Shown here: piece by piece, positions 9,024 through 17,307 of the stretch
How positions within the stretch are numbered: the first letter of the stretch is position 1
Layout of the letters: each line of letters begins with the position of its first letter
Source: Leclercia pneumoniae
GTDB lineage: Bacteria; Pseudomonadota; Gammaproteobacteria; Enterobacterales; Enterobacteriaceae
Length of the DNA stretch: 64,000 nt
Direction: 5' to 3'
NCBI RefSeq assembly: GCF_017348915.1
Contig: NZ_CP071383.1
Location: forward strand, 1,116,001-1,180,000
Translations under genes and position numbers: made by a program
The notes under the pieces: model-generated
Told to the model about the DNA's origin: nothing
The model's database searches: none
Seen by the model: only the letters and a program-made list of their open reading frames with translations

Positions 9024-9947
9024 TCATGCTTGAGGCGTATTTTCAGAGAGGACGTCCTGCACAAGCCAGTCGTGGAAAACTTTGACTTCTTCACGCATGA
9101 CGTTCTGCTGCGGAGTGACCAGGTAGTAAGACCAGGTCAGTGGCCAGCGATGGTCGGAGTGCAGCTGAACCAGCTGTCCCGTTTCAATCAACTGCTTCAC
9201 CAGGGCGTAACGCACCACGGCCACCCCCCGTCCACTCAGGGCGGAGAGGATAACGGCAGAGGTGGAGTTAATATGCAGGCCGCTTTCCTGCGCTTCAGGC
9301 GCACCGACGGCGCTCAGGACATCGTCCCATGAGGGAAAATTCGCCCCCGGATGCGGCGTGTCATCATGGATCAACTTTTGCGTGGCGAGCCACTCAGCAC
9401 AGGTGATTTTCTCTGCCGGGACCAGCCGCGGGCTGCAGACCAGCACCGCCTCTTCATCCATTAGCCAGGTCTTATTCACGCCGGGCCAGTCCCCCTGACC
9501 GCAGCGGATGCCGATATCCGCCTCACCGTGCGACACATCCATCAGCTTTTCCGTCACGTTAAGCCGCAGGTCGATCGTTTCATGCGTTTCTGAGAAGCGG
9601 TTCAGGCGATCCATCAGCCAGTTCATCATCAAAACCTGCGAGGCGGTCACTATCACAACAGAGCGTGCCCGACGGCCGCGCAGTTTATTTAACCCGGTTT
9701 CCAGTTTATCCAGCCCCTGGGTGATGTCCTGCAGGGCTTCCTGCGCTTCATCCACGAGGGTCAGACGCTCTTTCCCGGAGCGGGTGCGGTGGAGCAACGG
9801 GTGTCCTACCCAGTCCTCCAGTGAGCGGACTAGCTGGCCCACGGCGGCTGGCGTAACGCCCAGCTCCTGGGCGGCGCCGGTAAAGCTGCCGTGCCGGGCA
9901 GTGGCCTCAAAGGCATGCAGCCACTTCAGTCGGTTTAGCGATCGCAT
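9024..9947 (-). CDS. LysR-family transcriptional regulator (GcvA-like)
   Basis: A 307-residue LysR regulator. The N-terminal winged helix reads WLHAFEATARHGSFTGAAQELGVTPAAVGQLVRSLE (about residues 9-44, quoted here only as motif regions SFTGAAQELGVT and AAVGQLVRSLE). The effector domain covers about residues 90-300. The opening and the WP.L.SYYLV C-terminal segment resemble the GcvA/AmpR branch. It is divergent from the SDR gene at 10123, its most likely target. It also lies upstream, on the same strand, of the four-gene redox run. Confidence 0.9.
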   Translation of the reverse strand: MRSLNRLKWLHAFEATARHGSFTGAAQELGVTPAAVGQLVRSLEDWVGHPLLHRTRSGKERLTLVDEAQEALQDITQGLDKLETGLNKLRGRRARSVVIVTASQVLMMNWLMDRLNRFSETHETIDLRLNVTEKLMDVSHGEADIGIRCGQGDWPGVNKTWLMDEEAVLVCSPRLVPAEKITCAEWLATQKLIHDDTPHPGANFPSWDDVLSAVGAPEAQESGLHINSTSAVILSALSGRGVAVVRYALVKQLIETGQLVQLHSDHRWPLTWSYYLVTPQQNVMREEVKVFHDWLVQDVLSENTPQA

Positions 9948-10122
9948 TGCAGGTATCCTGATTCAGTGTTTTTTCAGTATACCTGAGCGAGAAAGATTTT
10001 CTTTCCTGTGTCGCAATTTCTTCTCAGTCGTCAATCCGGCTTCAGGGTGGCATTCTGGCTTCACACGATGAGGAGCAGGGCTTTTCATCAATGACAACCA
10101 AATGAATTTAAAGAGGTTAGCG

Positions 10123-10899
10123 ATGAACGCATCTTTTGCCGGTAAAAAACTGTTAGTGGTTGGTGGTACCAGTGGAATGGGCTTTGAAACAGCGAAGCTG
10201 GTTCTGAAAAACGGCGGTAGTGTCGTACTGGTTGGTAATCGTCAGGACAAAGCCGAGCAGGCACGCCAGGCGCTGGCTGCTGACGGCCAGGTATCCATCA
10301 TCGTGGCTGACCTGATGAAAGAAGAAGGCATGCAGCACGTGGTGAACACCATCAACGCTGAGCATAAAGACATTAGCCTGCTGGTGAATGCGGCCGGTGT
10401 ATTCTTCCCGAAACCTTTCACCGAACACGAAATGTCTGATTACGACATGTACATGAACATCAACCGCGCGACCTTCTTCATTACCCGCGACGTGGTGCGC
10501 AACATGGTTGAGGCCGGCATTAAAGGCTCTATCGTTAACATCGGCTCCATGTGGGCGCAGCAGGCCATTGGTGCCACACCGTCTTCAGCCTACTCGATGG
10601 CGAAAGCCGGTCTGCACGCACTGACCAAAAACCTGGCGATTGAGCTGGGCGAAAAAGGGATCCGCGTCAATGCGGTTTCTCCGGCCGTCGTTCACACGCC
10701 GATCTACGAAGGCTTCATTCCGAAAGACGACGTGAAAGACGTGATGAACAGCTTCGACAGCTTCCACCCGATTGGCCGCGTGGGTACGCCGGTGGATATC
10801 GCGGAGACCGTCGCCTTCCTGCTTTCTGACAAGACTGGCTGGGTCACTGGCGCCATCTGGGATATCGATGGTGGCGTGATGGCTGGCCGTAACGCCTGA
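10123..10899 (+). CDS. Short-chain dehydrogenase/reductase
   Basis: A 258-residue classical SDR, NAD(P)-dependent. The cofactor motif VVGGTSGMG lies near residues 11-19 (TGxxxGxG variant with GG for TG). NAAG lies near residue 86, and the catalytic S...YSMAK pair is present (SMW near 142; Tyr and Lys near 157-161). An upstream ATG at 10102 is in frame, but AGAGG at 10112-10116 is correctly spaced only for 10123. It is the first gene of a plus-strand run (SDR, OsmC, alcohol dehydrogenase, MFS) divergent from LysR. Substrate unknown. Confidence 0.88.
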   Translation: MNASFAGKKLLVVGGTSGMGFETAKLVLKNGGSVVLVGNRQDKAEQARQALAADGQVSIIVADLMKEEGMQHVVNTINAEHKDISLLVNAAGVFFPKPFTEHEMSDYDMYMNINRATFFITRDVVRNMVEAGIKGSIVNIGSMWAQQAIGATPSSAYSMAKAGLHALTKNLAIELGEKGIRVNAVSPAVVHTPIYEGFIPKDDVKDVMNSFDSFHPIGRVGTPVDIAETVAFLLSDKTGWVTGAIWDIDGGVMAGRNA

Positions 10900-10944
10900 T
10901 GACTCTGCCGCACGCGGGCGACCGCGTGCGGCACTGGAGTACCT

Positions 10945-11415
10945 ATGCAAATCCAGACCGCAAACTATGACCTTGTCACCACGTGGCAGGGGGGGATGGC
11001 GAGCCGCACGCGTTGCCGGTCCATTACGGGTGACAGAAGTCAAAGCCACGTTATCGATTCCGATGAACCTGTCGCGCTGGGTGGCGAAGGGCGGGCCCCC
11101 GCTCCTCAGGACCTGATGCTGGCCGCTTTTAACGCCTGCATGACGGCCGCTTTTGTTCAGGAAGCCAGAGGGGCGGACCTTACGCTCACCCATCTCGATA
11201 TCGAGACCCGCGGCGAACTCCTGACGGAAATCACCCAACTCTGTGACAAAACGACAGAACTCTCCCCTGGCAGGCTGCAGTACGTCATTCACGTCAGCGG
11301 GAATGGAACGGCCCATCAATTTGAATGCGTCCATCAGCGAGTCATTAACGCCTCCCTTAACCGGTGGTTACTGGCTCAGAACATGACGATAGAGGGTGAT
11401 TTAATCCTTATCTGA
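10945..11415 (+). CDS. OsmC-family protein
   Basis: A 156-residue OsmC/Ohr-fold protein. The conserved centre APQDLMLAAFNACMTAAFV contains the peroxidatic cysteine near residue 70. A second cysteine occurs in HQFECVHQRV near residue 132, but the usual CPVS/CPI resolving-site sequence is altered. Known members reduce organic hydroperoxides using thiols. The gene follows the SDR after 45 bases and precedes a broken alcohol dehydrogenase gene, consistent with a detoxification operon. Confidence 0.8.
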   Translation: MQIQTANYDLVTTWQGGMASRTRCRSITGDRSQSHVIDSDEPVALGGEGRAPAPQDLMLAAFNACMTAAFVQEARGADLTLTHLDIETRGELLTEITQLCDKTTELSPGRLQYVIHVSGNGTAHQFECVHQRVINASLNRWLLAQNMTIEGDLILI

Positions 11416-11445
11416 CGCGGCCCCATTATTCAACCGGTGCAACTT

Positions 11446-12473
11446 ATGAATAAAAAATATCGCGCTATGCAGGTTGTCGCCCCCGGCGTGCTGGAAATGA
11501 CAGAGCGGCCGATACCTGCTCCCGCTCCTGATGAAGTGCTCATCAAAATTGAAGCATGCGGCGTATGTGGTGCCGATCTCCGGGATACAGAAAAAGCGCC
11601 GCAGGCAGGCCAGCCCGGGCGAATTCCGGGCCATGAAATTATTGGATACATCACCCGGAAGGGGGGCAGGGTGCCCGATATCTGGCAAACCGGCCAGCGG
11701 GTCGGGATCGGGCGTTTAGGGGGCTACTGTCAACAATGTAAGCCCTGCCGTAACGGACTTTTTCATCTGTGTGAAAACCAGTTAACACCGGGTCTCAGCT
11801 GCGATGGCGGCTATGCAGAGTATGTTGTTATGCGCCATACCGCGCTGATCGCTATTCCCGCAGAGCTCTCTTCCGTGCATGCCGCGCCGATCCTCTGCGC
11901 CGGTACTGCCACCTTTAATGCGCTGCGTCACTCCGGTGCCAGGGCGGGCGACAGAGTGGCTGTTCTCGGGATGGGGGGGCTGGGGCACATGGCCGTTCAG
12001 TACGCTCGTCACATGGGTTTTGAGGTGACGGTGATAGCGCGTGGTCGTGAGAAAGAGCGTACAGCCTTTCAGCTGGGCGCGCATCACTACATCGATGCGC
12101 TCAGCGAAGATGCCCAGCGTGCCTTAAAGAAGATGGCGGCGTGGATCTTATTCTGGCTACGGCGGCGGATTCTGAAACGCTTTCAGCCCTGCTGCCTGCT
12201 CTGGCCCCCCGGGGAAAAGTCGTCCTGCTGGGTACCGGACGCACGCCTCTACAGATTATGCCGGGTATGATGATTGGTGCTGAACGCTCGCTGACCGGGT
12301 CCTTCGTCAGCACACCGGCTCAAACCGAACGCGCGCTGCATTTCAGCCATCTCTTCCAGACGTTGCCTGTCACCGAACAGTTGCCGTTTGAACGGGCAAA
12401 CGAGGCGCTCAGCAGACTCAAAATGGGCAAGGTACGTTACCGGATGGTGCTCACAATGAATCAGGATAATTAA
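11446..12473 (+). pseudogene. Frameshifted zinc-dependent alcohol dehydrogenase
   Basis: A medium-chain zinc alcohol dehydrogenase that needs two frames. Frame one gives the catalytic zinc ligands (CGVCGADLRD, GHEIIG), the structural zinc cysteines (YCQQCKPCRNGLFHLC) and the Rossmann glycine motif VLGMGGLGHMAVQYA, then runs into noise (KKMAAWILFW) and stops at 12270. Frame two resumes with GGVDLILATAADSETL from about 12132 and ends at 12473 with the normal ADH C terminus. A one-base deletion between about 12105 and 12135 explains it. A GTG at 11437 is an alternative start. A sequencing error cannot be excluded. Confidence 0.85.
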
Positions 12474-12477
12474 TCAC

Positions 12478-12645
12478 ATGTCCACAGAACAGTTCCTGCC
12501 TGTCGCAGATCAGAAAAAGAATATTATTCGCCTCTCCGCCGCGCAGGCTCTTGCCGGTGCTAACTCGGTCGTTTTTTATGCCACCGGGGCCATTGTCGGA
12601 AACGCAATCGCGCCCAGTAGTGCTCTGGCCACGCTGCCCATTCGG
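12478..12645 (+). pseudogene. N-terminal remnant of an MFS transporter
   Basis: The first about 55 codons match the start of a major facilitator permease (NIIRLSAAQALAGANS, then VVFYATGAIVGNAIAPSSALATLPI, typical first span and loop). Frame and similarity end at about 12645, after which the frame reads RHLRS and stops. The sequence then belongs to the opposite-strand hydrolase. The rest of the transporter is missing. It is four bases from the ADH stop and would have been the last gene of the SDR run. Confidence 0.75.
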
Positions 12646-13423
12646 CACCTGCGGTCATAAAGAACGGATCATGTTTACCCCAGACCGCCAGCAGCGGGGG
12701 CTGGTAGTCCCTGAAATACTGCTGAAACTGCGGATACATCCGTACATTCGAAGCGTAATCCAGTAATAAATCGAGTTGGATCTCCGCATTGCCCGGCCGT
12801 AATACCTGCATTCCTTCCAGCGAGTAGCCATCCGGAGAGACCAGACTCGCATCGCTTACCCCTTCCAGATACTGCCATTTGATTGAGGCGGGCGTCGGAA
12901 ATTCACGCAGCGCGCTGCGGTTCTCGGGAGTCGGGTCGCGCCAGTATCGTTGAATAGGCGCCCAGGCCTCGCCCAGCCCCTCTTCGTAAGCGTTGCCATT
13001 CTGGGAAATGATGGCGGTAACCCGCTGTGGATGCGCGAGGGCAAGACGCCACCCGACGGGGGCGCCATAGTCGTGAACCATCAGAGCATAGGCGTCGAGG
13101 CCGAGCGCTTCAGTGAACTGGTCAATGGTTTCAGCCAGCTGGTCAAAGGTATACGCGTAGTCGCCGCGCGCTGGCGCCTCGGTAAAACCAAAGGCCGGCA
13201 GGTCGGGGGCTATCAGACGGTAACGATCGGCCAGTTGGGCAATAAGGTCGCGGAACATAAATGATGAGCCTGCAAAACCGTGCAGCAGCAGCAGAACAGG
13301 CGACGCCGGATCGCCTGCCTCACGGTAAAAAACGTTAACCTTACCCGCCTGTTGATAGAGGTAATGAACCTGCGCGGTAGATGCGTTATCGGCGGATGAA
13401 GATCCTGAATATGGAGACGTCAT
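12643..13423 (-). pseudogene. C-terminally truncated alpha/beta hydrolase (haloalkane dehalogenase/epoxide hydrolase-like)
   Basis: The N-terminal about 260 residues of an alpha/beta hydrolase: LLLLHGFAGSSFMFRDL oxyanion region, then VHDYGAPVGWRLALAHP, in which Asp is the nucleophile, as in epoxide hydrolases and haloalkane dehalogenases, and WGKHDPFFMTAGAE with the catalytic acid. Family similarity stops near 12645, before the segment that would hold the catalytic histidine (GHFALE). The remaining frame to 12560 is antisense to MFS sequence. The protein lacks its histidine and is probably inactive. Divergent from the CGNR gene. Confidence 0.75.
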
Positions 13424-13435
13424 AGTAAACCCCTT

Positions 13436-13508
13436 GTAACCTTTAAAGCGCTTGATTGAAGGTTACACATATTTTTGGTAACCTGTCAAAATTATTTAAT
13501 GGGTTACA
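13436..13508. promoter_or_regulatory. Array of four GTAACC/GGTTAC half-sites in a divergent promoter
   Basis: GTAACCT at 13436-13442, AGGTTAC at 13460-13466, GTAACCT at 13478-13484 and GGTTACA at 13502-13508. They form two inverted pairs repeated at a 42-base period, between the hydrolase start (13423) and the CGNR gene start (13516). The inner pair is also a dyad, AGGTTAC-11 bases-GTAACCT. The arrangement strongly suggests an operator; the CGNR protein is the nearest candidate binder. Confidence 0.65.
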
Positions 13509-13515
13509 GGTGCCT

Positions 13516-14091
13516 ATGAACATCGAAAAGCTTTCTTCTCCGCCGCTCTTCCTGGCTGATAACCTCGCGCTGGATTTCATCAACAGTGAATATGGGATGG
13601 GTGACGAGCGACACGATTGCTTTGAGGATGCGTTCAGCGTTATTGACTGGCTGGAGAGGGCGGGCCTGGTGCCTGAAGGAACGCAGGCTCCGCCTGAATT
13701 ACTGACGGAGGCCCGCCAGCTCCGTGAAGCTGCCAGAGCCGTCGTGCATGCCGCGATGCAGTCCCGTGAGGCAGAGCTGACGGTCATCAACCGGATTCTT
13801 GAAAAAGGGCGGCCTGAGGTCAGGCTAAAATGGGCGCAGGATACACAGCGCTATCGTGTCGATGTACATTGCGGCGTTGAGAGTCCTGCCAGCCTGCTCT
13901 GGCCCATCGCCGACGCCCTGGTAAAACTCGTCACAGATGAAAAATTCGAATATGTACGCCAGTGTGAGGCGCATAACTGTGTTTTACTTTTTCACGATTT
14001 GAGTAAATCGCACCGCCGTCGCTGGTGCAGTATGGCCACCTGCGGTAATCGCATGAAAGTGGCCGCGTTTCGAAACAGGAAAAGTTCATAG
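13516..14091 (+). CDS. CGNR zinc-finger regulator (ABATE domain)
   Basis: A 191-residue protein with an N-terminal ABATE-type stress-response domain (LADNLALDFINSEY at about 12-25) and a C-terminal CGNR zinc finger (CEAHNC, then RRRWCSMATCGNRMKVAAFRNR at about 163-187). Such proteins are putative DNA-binding regulators. The frame extends back to 13456, but the conserved start MNIEKLSSPPLFLADN at 13516 fits the family better. It is divergent from the truncated hydrolase gene, with a half-site array between them. Confidence 0.85.
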   Translation: MNIEKLSSPPLFLADNLALDFINSEYGMGDERHDCFEDAFSVIDWLERAGLVPEGTQAPPELLTEARQLREAARAVVHAAMQSREAELTVINRILEKGRPEVRLKWAQDTQRYRVDVHCGVESPASLLWPIADALVKLVTDEKFEYVRQCEAHNCVLLFHDLSKSHRRRWCSMATCGNRMKVAAFRNRKSS

Positions 14092-14605
14092 TCGTTCAGG
14101 CCGCACCTGTAAAAGTGCGGTGTGACAAACAGTTAAAAACATACGGTGCCCGGCGCTCCGGGCGGCAAAGCTTTTCGCGTATTGATTGGGTATGAAGTGA
14201 ACTGGATTATCTTTAATGGACGATGGTATCTGATATCCCCGATGCCATTAAATGGTGAGTTCAGGCTGACCATACCTGGCGAGCGGACCAGTATCATTCT
14301 CGACAGAGTACAAATGCGCCGGGCGGTTAAAGAGAGCCTGGGTCTGCCAGGCAAATCTCGCACTCAATCCAACAAACTGCGTTGATCGGCGCGCAGCACT
14401 ATCCCCGCATTTTTACGTTTATCGTCATCTGACCCAGCCTCAAATTTCTTCCTCCACGCCCGATTTATTTCTGAATGCGTATTTGTTCAAGCGAACTCCT
14501 GTTACAACGCTGAATATAAAATCACATTTTATTCAACTGCTTATGTGACTTCCCCTTCGTGATTTATCCCTTCTGAAAAAAGAAATAATAACAAATGCTT
14601 GACCA
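14092..14605. other. Mostly non-coding stretch with a small doubtful frame
   Basis: A hairpin CCGCAC/GTGCGG (14101-14120) follows the CGNR gene without a T-run, and GCCCGG/CCGGGC lies near 14147. A GTG-started frame at 14146-14385 (79 codons, segment NGRWYLISPMPLNGEF, two Arg/Lys-rich stretches) has no convincing ribosome site and no recognised family. The rest shows nothing. Confidence 0.4.
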
Positions 14606-14625
14606 GGTAGAACGATCGTTCTACC
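14606..14625. promoter_or_regulatory. Perfect 20-base palindrome, probable TetR operator
   Basis: GGTAGAACGATCGTTCTACC is a perfect dyad placed eight bases before the TetR start codon. A TTGACC at 14599-14604 and a weak TACCTT at 14622-14627 would put it exactly in the promoter spacer, ideal for repression. TetR regulators commonly bind such 16-20 base palindromes (GAACGATCGTTC-like cores are common in this family). Confidence 0.85.
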
Positions 14626-14633
14626 TTTAAGGC

Positions 14634-15209
14634 ATGAACAAGAAGCCAACTGATACACGAGAAAAAATCCTCGCCACCGCTGAGCAGCTCATCTATCAGA
14701 ACGGGATCCACGCCATGGGCATGGACCTTCTGGTGAAGACCTCGGGCGTCGCCAGGAAAAGTATTTATCGCCATTTCGCGAACAAGGAGGACGTGGCATC
14801 AGCCGCGTTAAACGAGCGTGACGAACGGTGGATGCAGTGGTTCAGAACCGAGTCTGATAAAGGCGAAACGCCCAGGGACCGCATTCTGAATATGTTCACC
14901 GTTCTGAAAAGCTGGTTTGAGTCCGAGGGGTTCCGGGGATGTGCCTTTATCAACACGGCCGGAGAAGTGGGGGACCCGGAGGATCCCGTCCGCCAGATAG
15001 CGAAAATGCATAAGCAAAAATTGCTGGATTACGCGCTCGAACTCAGCGAGCAGTTGAACCCTGAGCACGCTGTTGCGCTGGCCAGACAACTGCTGCTTCT
15101 GATCGAGGGGGCTATCACCATGACATACGTAATGGGTGACCGGAACGCCGCTGACGACGCACGGGAAATGGCAAAAGTTTTACTGGAACGGCTCTCAGCC
15201 GGGGCCTGA
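14634..15209 (+). CDS. TetR-family repressor
   Basis: A 191-residue TetR/AcrR regulator with the N-terminal helix-turn-helix REKILATAEQLIYQNG ... MDLLVKTSGVARKSIYRHFANKED (about residues 9-55) and a TetR_C ligand domain. It probably represses itself and the NTF2-like gene 48 bases downstream through the palindrome just upstream. No well-spaced ribosome site precedes the ATG (an AAGG is only one base away), so a leaderless or nearly leaderless transcript is possible. Ligand unknown. Confidence 0.88.
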   Translation: MNKKPTDTREKILATAEQLIYQNGIHAMGMDLLVKTSGVARKSIYRHFANKEDVASAALNERDERWMQWFRTESDKGETPRDRILNMFTVLKSWFESEGFRGCAFINTAGEVGDPEDPVRQIAKMHKQKLLDYALELSEQLNPEHAVALARQLLLLIEGAITMTYVMGDRNAADDAREMAKVLLERLSAGA

Positions 15210-15257
15210 GCAACGAATCTTTTATTACCTTTAAATCAAGTTAACAGGAATATTACC

Positions 15258-15734
15258 ATGACCGATACACAAGTCCGTCCGCCGCTTCCGCCATTTACGC
15301 TGGAAACCGCCATTGAGAAAGTCCGTCTGGCTGAAGATGGCTGGAACACGCGCGATGCGGCCAAAGTCGCGCTGGCTTACTCGCTGGATACCAAATGGCG
15401 TAACCGTGCCGAATTCGCCAATAACCGCGAAGAGGCGGAAGGTTTCCTCGCCCGTAAGTGGAAAAAAGAGCTCGAATACCGCCTGATTAAAGAGCTGTGG
15501 GCGTTTGGCGGGAACCGTATTGCCGTGCGTTATGCTTACGAATGGCGTGATGACTCAGGCAACTGGTTCCGCTCTTATGGCAACGAAAACTGGGAGTTCG
15601 AGGCTGATGGCCTGATGAAACGTCGCTTCGCATGTATCAATGACATGCCTATCAAAGAGAGCGAGCGTAAGTTCTTCTGGCCGCTGGGCCGTCGCCCTGA
15701 CGATCACCCGAGCCTCTCTGACCTCGGCCTGTAA
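15258..15734 (+). CDS. NTF2-like protein, DUF1348 family
   Basis: A 158-residue soluble protein of the DUF1348 branch of the nuclear-transport-factor-2-like fold. Typical segments are [44 protein letters not shown] and [13 protein letters not shown], with the FAC-INDMPI and [16 protein letters not shown] terminus. The fold forms a pocket used for small-molecule binding or isomerisation, but no activity is established for this branch. It follows the TetR gene and is its likely target. Confidence 0.88.
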   Translation: MTDTQVRPPLPPFTLETAIEKVRLAEDGWNTRDAAKVALAYSLDTKWRNRAEFANNREEAEGFLARKWKKELEYRLIKELWAFGGNRIAVRYAYEWRDDSGNWFRSYGNENWEFEADGLMKRRFACINDMPIKESERKFFWPLGRRPDDHPSLSDLGL

Positions 15735-16024
15735 GTCAGTCAGATATTGCGCGTGAGATAAAGCAGGGCTGTCTCAGTTCATTTTCGGGGAGCCTCGCTT
15801 TTCGCGCGTCACCAATCTGACATTCTGCGAGCCTGGGCCAGCATAAGCGCCCAGATCCCAAAGGCTTCATTGTTATTATTCCGCATCTCTGCAACTATGA
15901 CCCGCACATAGCCTACCCGGCAAAACGACCCACCGAACAACACCGCCGAATCTGGGCTATGACATACGCGATAAGCCATAACAGCAATATGCTGACGAAC
16001 GGAGTGAGCGCTGAGGACCGCAAT

Positions 16025-16507
16025 ATGACCAACTTTTACCCTTTTTCTGCCAGTACACTGCGTGGCGAGCCCATCCCGATGGCCGACTATGCTGGCAAAG
16101 TGATTCTGGTAGTAAATACCGCCAGCCATTGTGGTTTCACGCCGCAATATGCCGGCCTTGAAGCACTCTACCAAAAGTATGCGGCCCAGGGGCTGGTGGT
16201 GCTTGGTTTTCCCTGCAACCAGTTTGGCAAGCAGGAGCCCGGCGGAGCCGATGATATTGAGCAGACCTGTCACATCAACTACGGTGTGAGCTTTCCGATG
16301 TTCGAGAAAGTGGAAGTTAACGGCGCCGCCGCGCACCCGCTGTTTCGCTACCTGAAAGAGGCGTTGCCCGGCGTGCTGGGCGGGCGGATAAAGTGGAACT
16401 TTACCAAGTTCCTGATTGGTCGGGACGGCAAACCCCTCAAGCGTTATGCCCCGTTCACCAAACCGGAAAATATAGAAGCCGACATTATCGCTGCGCTTGA
16501 GCGTTAA
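16025..16507 (+). CDS. Glutathione/thioredoxin peroxidase (BtuE-like)
   Basis: A 160-residue non-seleno glutathione peroxidase-family enzyme that reduces hydroperoxides. NTASHCGFTPQY holds the peroxidatic cysteine (a TGT codon, not TGA), followed by LGFPCNQFGKQEPG with the glutamine, and KWNFTKFLI with the tryptophan-asparagine pair. GAGGA seven bases before the ATG at 16025 favours this start over in-frame upstream ATGs. No periplasmic signal is evident. Confidence 0.9.
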   Translation: MTNFYPFSASTLRGEPIPMADYAGKVILVVNTASHCGFTPQYAGLEALYQKYAAQGLVVLGFPCNQFGKQEPGGADDIEQTCHINYGVSFPMFEKVEVNGAAAHPLFRYLKEALPGVLGGRIKWNFTKFLIGRDGKPLKRYAPFTKPENIEADIIAALER

Positions 16508-16566
16508 TCGTATCGGCCCGGGCTATTGCGGTTCTGAAAGAGAAGCGCCACCTGAAGGCGAAGGGC

Positions 16567-17214
16567 TCAGTCGATGAGCGTGACTAGCGCGTGATTGAAG
16601 CGGCGCCAGAACAGAGTAAAAGCATGATTTTCCTGGAATCCCGCCAGCGGCTGGCACAGCGTAAGTTGCAGACTATGGTCAGTAATGGCGCTGACGCGGG
16701 TGGTTTCAAAACCCATATACGCCTTCACCCTGGGAAAGAGCGCCTTGAACAGGCTCTCCTTGGCGCTAAAGGCCAGCGTTAAGGCGAGAGGAAAGGGCAA
16801 GCCGCTGTTGAGCAGCAGGCTACTTTCCACGTCGTTAACAATGCCCTCTTTAATGTCGAGAGCCTCTTTTTCGTCGAGGATCGCTTCATAATCAATCCCC
16901 ACTAACGAATTCTTGCTGACGATAGCCATCGCGATATGGCCGCTGTGGCTGATGCTGCCATTCAGGCCCGTCGGCCAGAGCGGTTCGCCGTTTTCACCTA
17001 CGCCCGGCACGGTCGATACCCCCCGCGATGAGAGAGCCGAGACCGCGGCGATCCGCCCGGCAAGGTGCTCTGTTTTGCGCTTGCGCCCGGCGTTAGCGAG
17101 CTGCGTATGATGGGGGAGCCAGAGGAGATCGTACTCCGTAAAGGTGGCGGGATCGAAGGTCACAGTGTGGACGGTGGTGCCGGCGAGCTGAAAAGTGGAT
17201 GTGGTGTAATACAT
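16567..17214 (-). CDS. entD: EntD, enterobactin phosphopantetheinyl transferase
   Basis: A 215-residue Sfp/EntD-type transferase that loads 4'-phosphopantetheine from CoA onto EntB and EntF. Motifs are HAGRKRKTEHLAGRIAA in the form NAGRKRKTEHLAGRIAA near residue 42, GSISHSG, the magnesium-binding VGIDYEAI, and FSAKESLFKA. The open frame reaches 17283, but that upstream start lies in the loop of a strong hairpin. The E. coli-like opening MYYTTSTFQLAG at 17214 is preferred. It lies downstream of fepA on the same strand, as in E. coli. Confidence 0.93.
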   Translation of the reverse strand: MYYTTSTFQLAGTTVHTVTFDPATFTEYDLLWLPHHTQLANAGRKRKTEHLAGRIAAVSALSSRGVSTVPGVGENGEPLWPTGLNGSISHSGHIAMAIVSKNSLVGIDYEAILDEKEALDIKEGIVNDVESSLLLNSGLPFPLALTLAFSAKESLFKALFPRVKAYMGFETTRVSAITDHSLQLTLCQPLAGFQENHAFTLFWRRFNHALVTLID

Positions 17215-17264
17215 GGCGTCCGGGATCTCGCACGGGTTTAAAACCCATGTTATCGCACGGGAGG

Positions 17265-17296
17265 CGATAAAACGGCAACCCATCCAGGTTGCCGTT
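17265..17296 (-). terminator. Strong hairpin between fepA and entD
   Basis: AACGGCAACC (17271-17280) pairs perfectly with GGTTGCCGTT (17287-17296) around a six-base loop. On the minus strand the stem is followed by TTTATC. It lies 11 bases past the fepA stop and should terminate or attenuate transcription into entD, so entD may be transcribed from read-through or from its own promoter. Confidence 0.7.
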
Positions 17297-17307
17297 ATCA
17301 GGATGAC

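Noticed and set aside
16100-16150. Selenocysteine in the glutathione peroxidase
   Set aside because: The active-site codon in ASHCGF is TGT, cysteine.
17215-17283. Extended N terminus for EntD starting at 17283
   Set aside because: The upstream ATG is inside the loop of the fepA/entD hairpin and the added residues do not match EntD.
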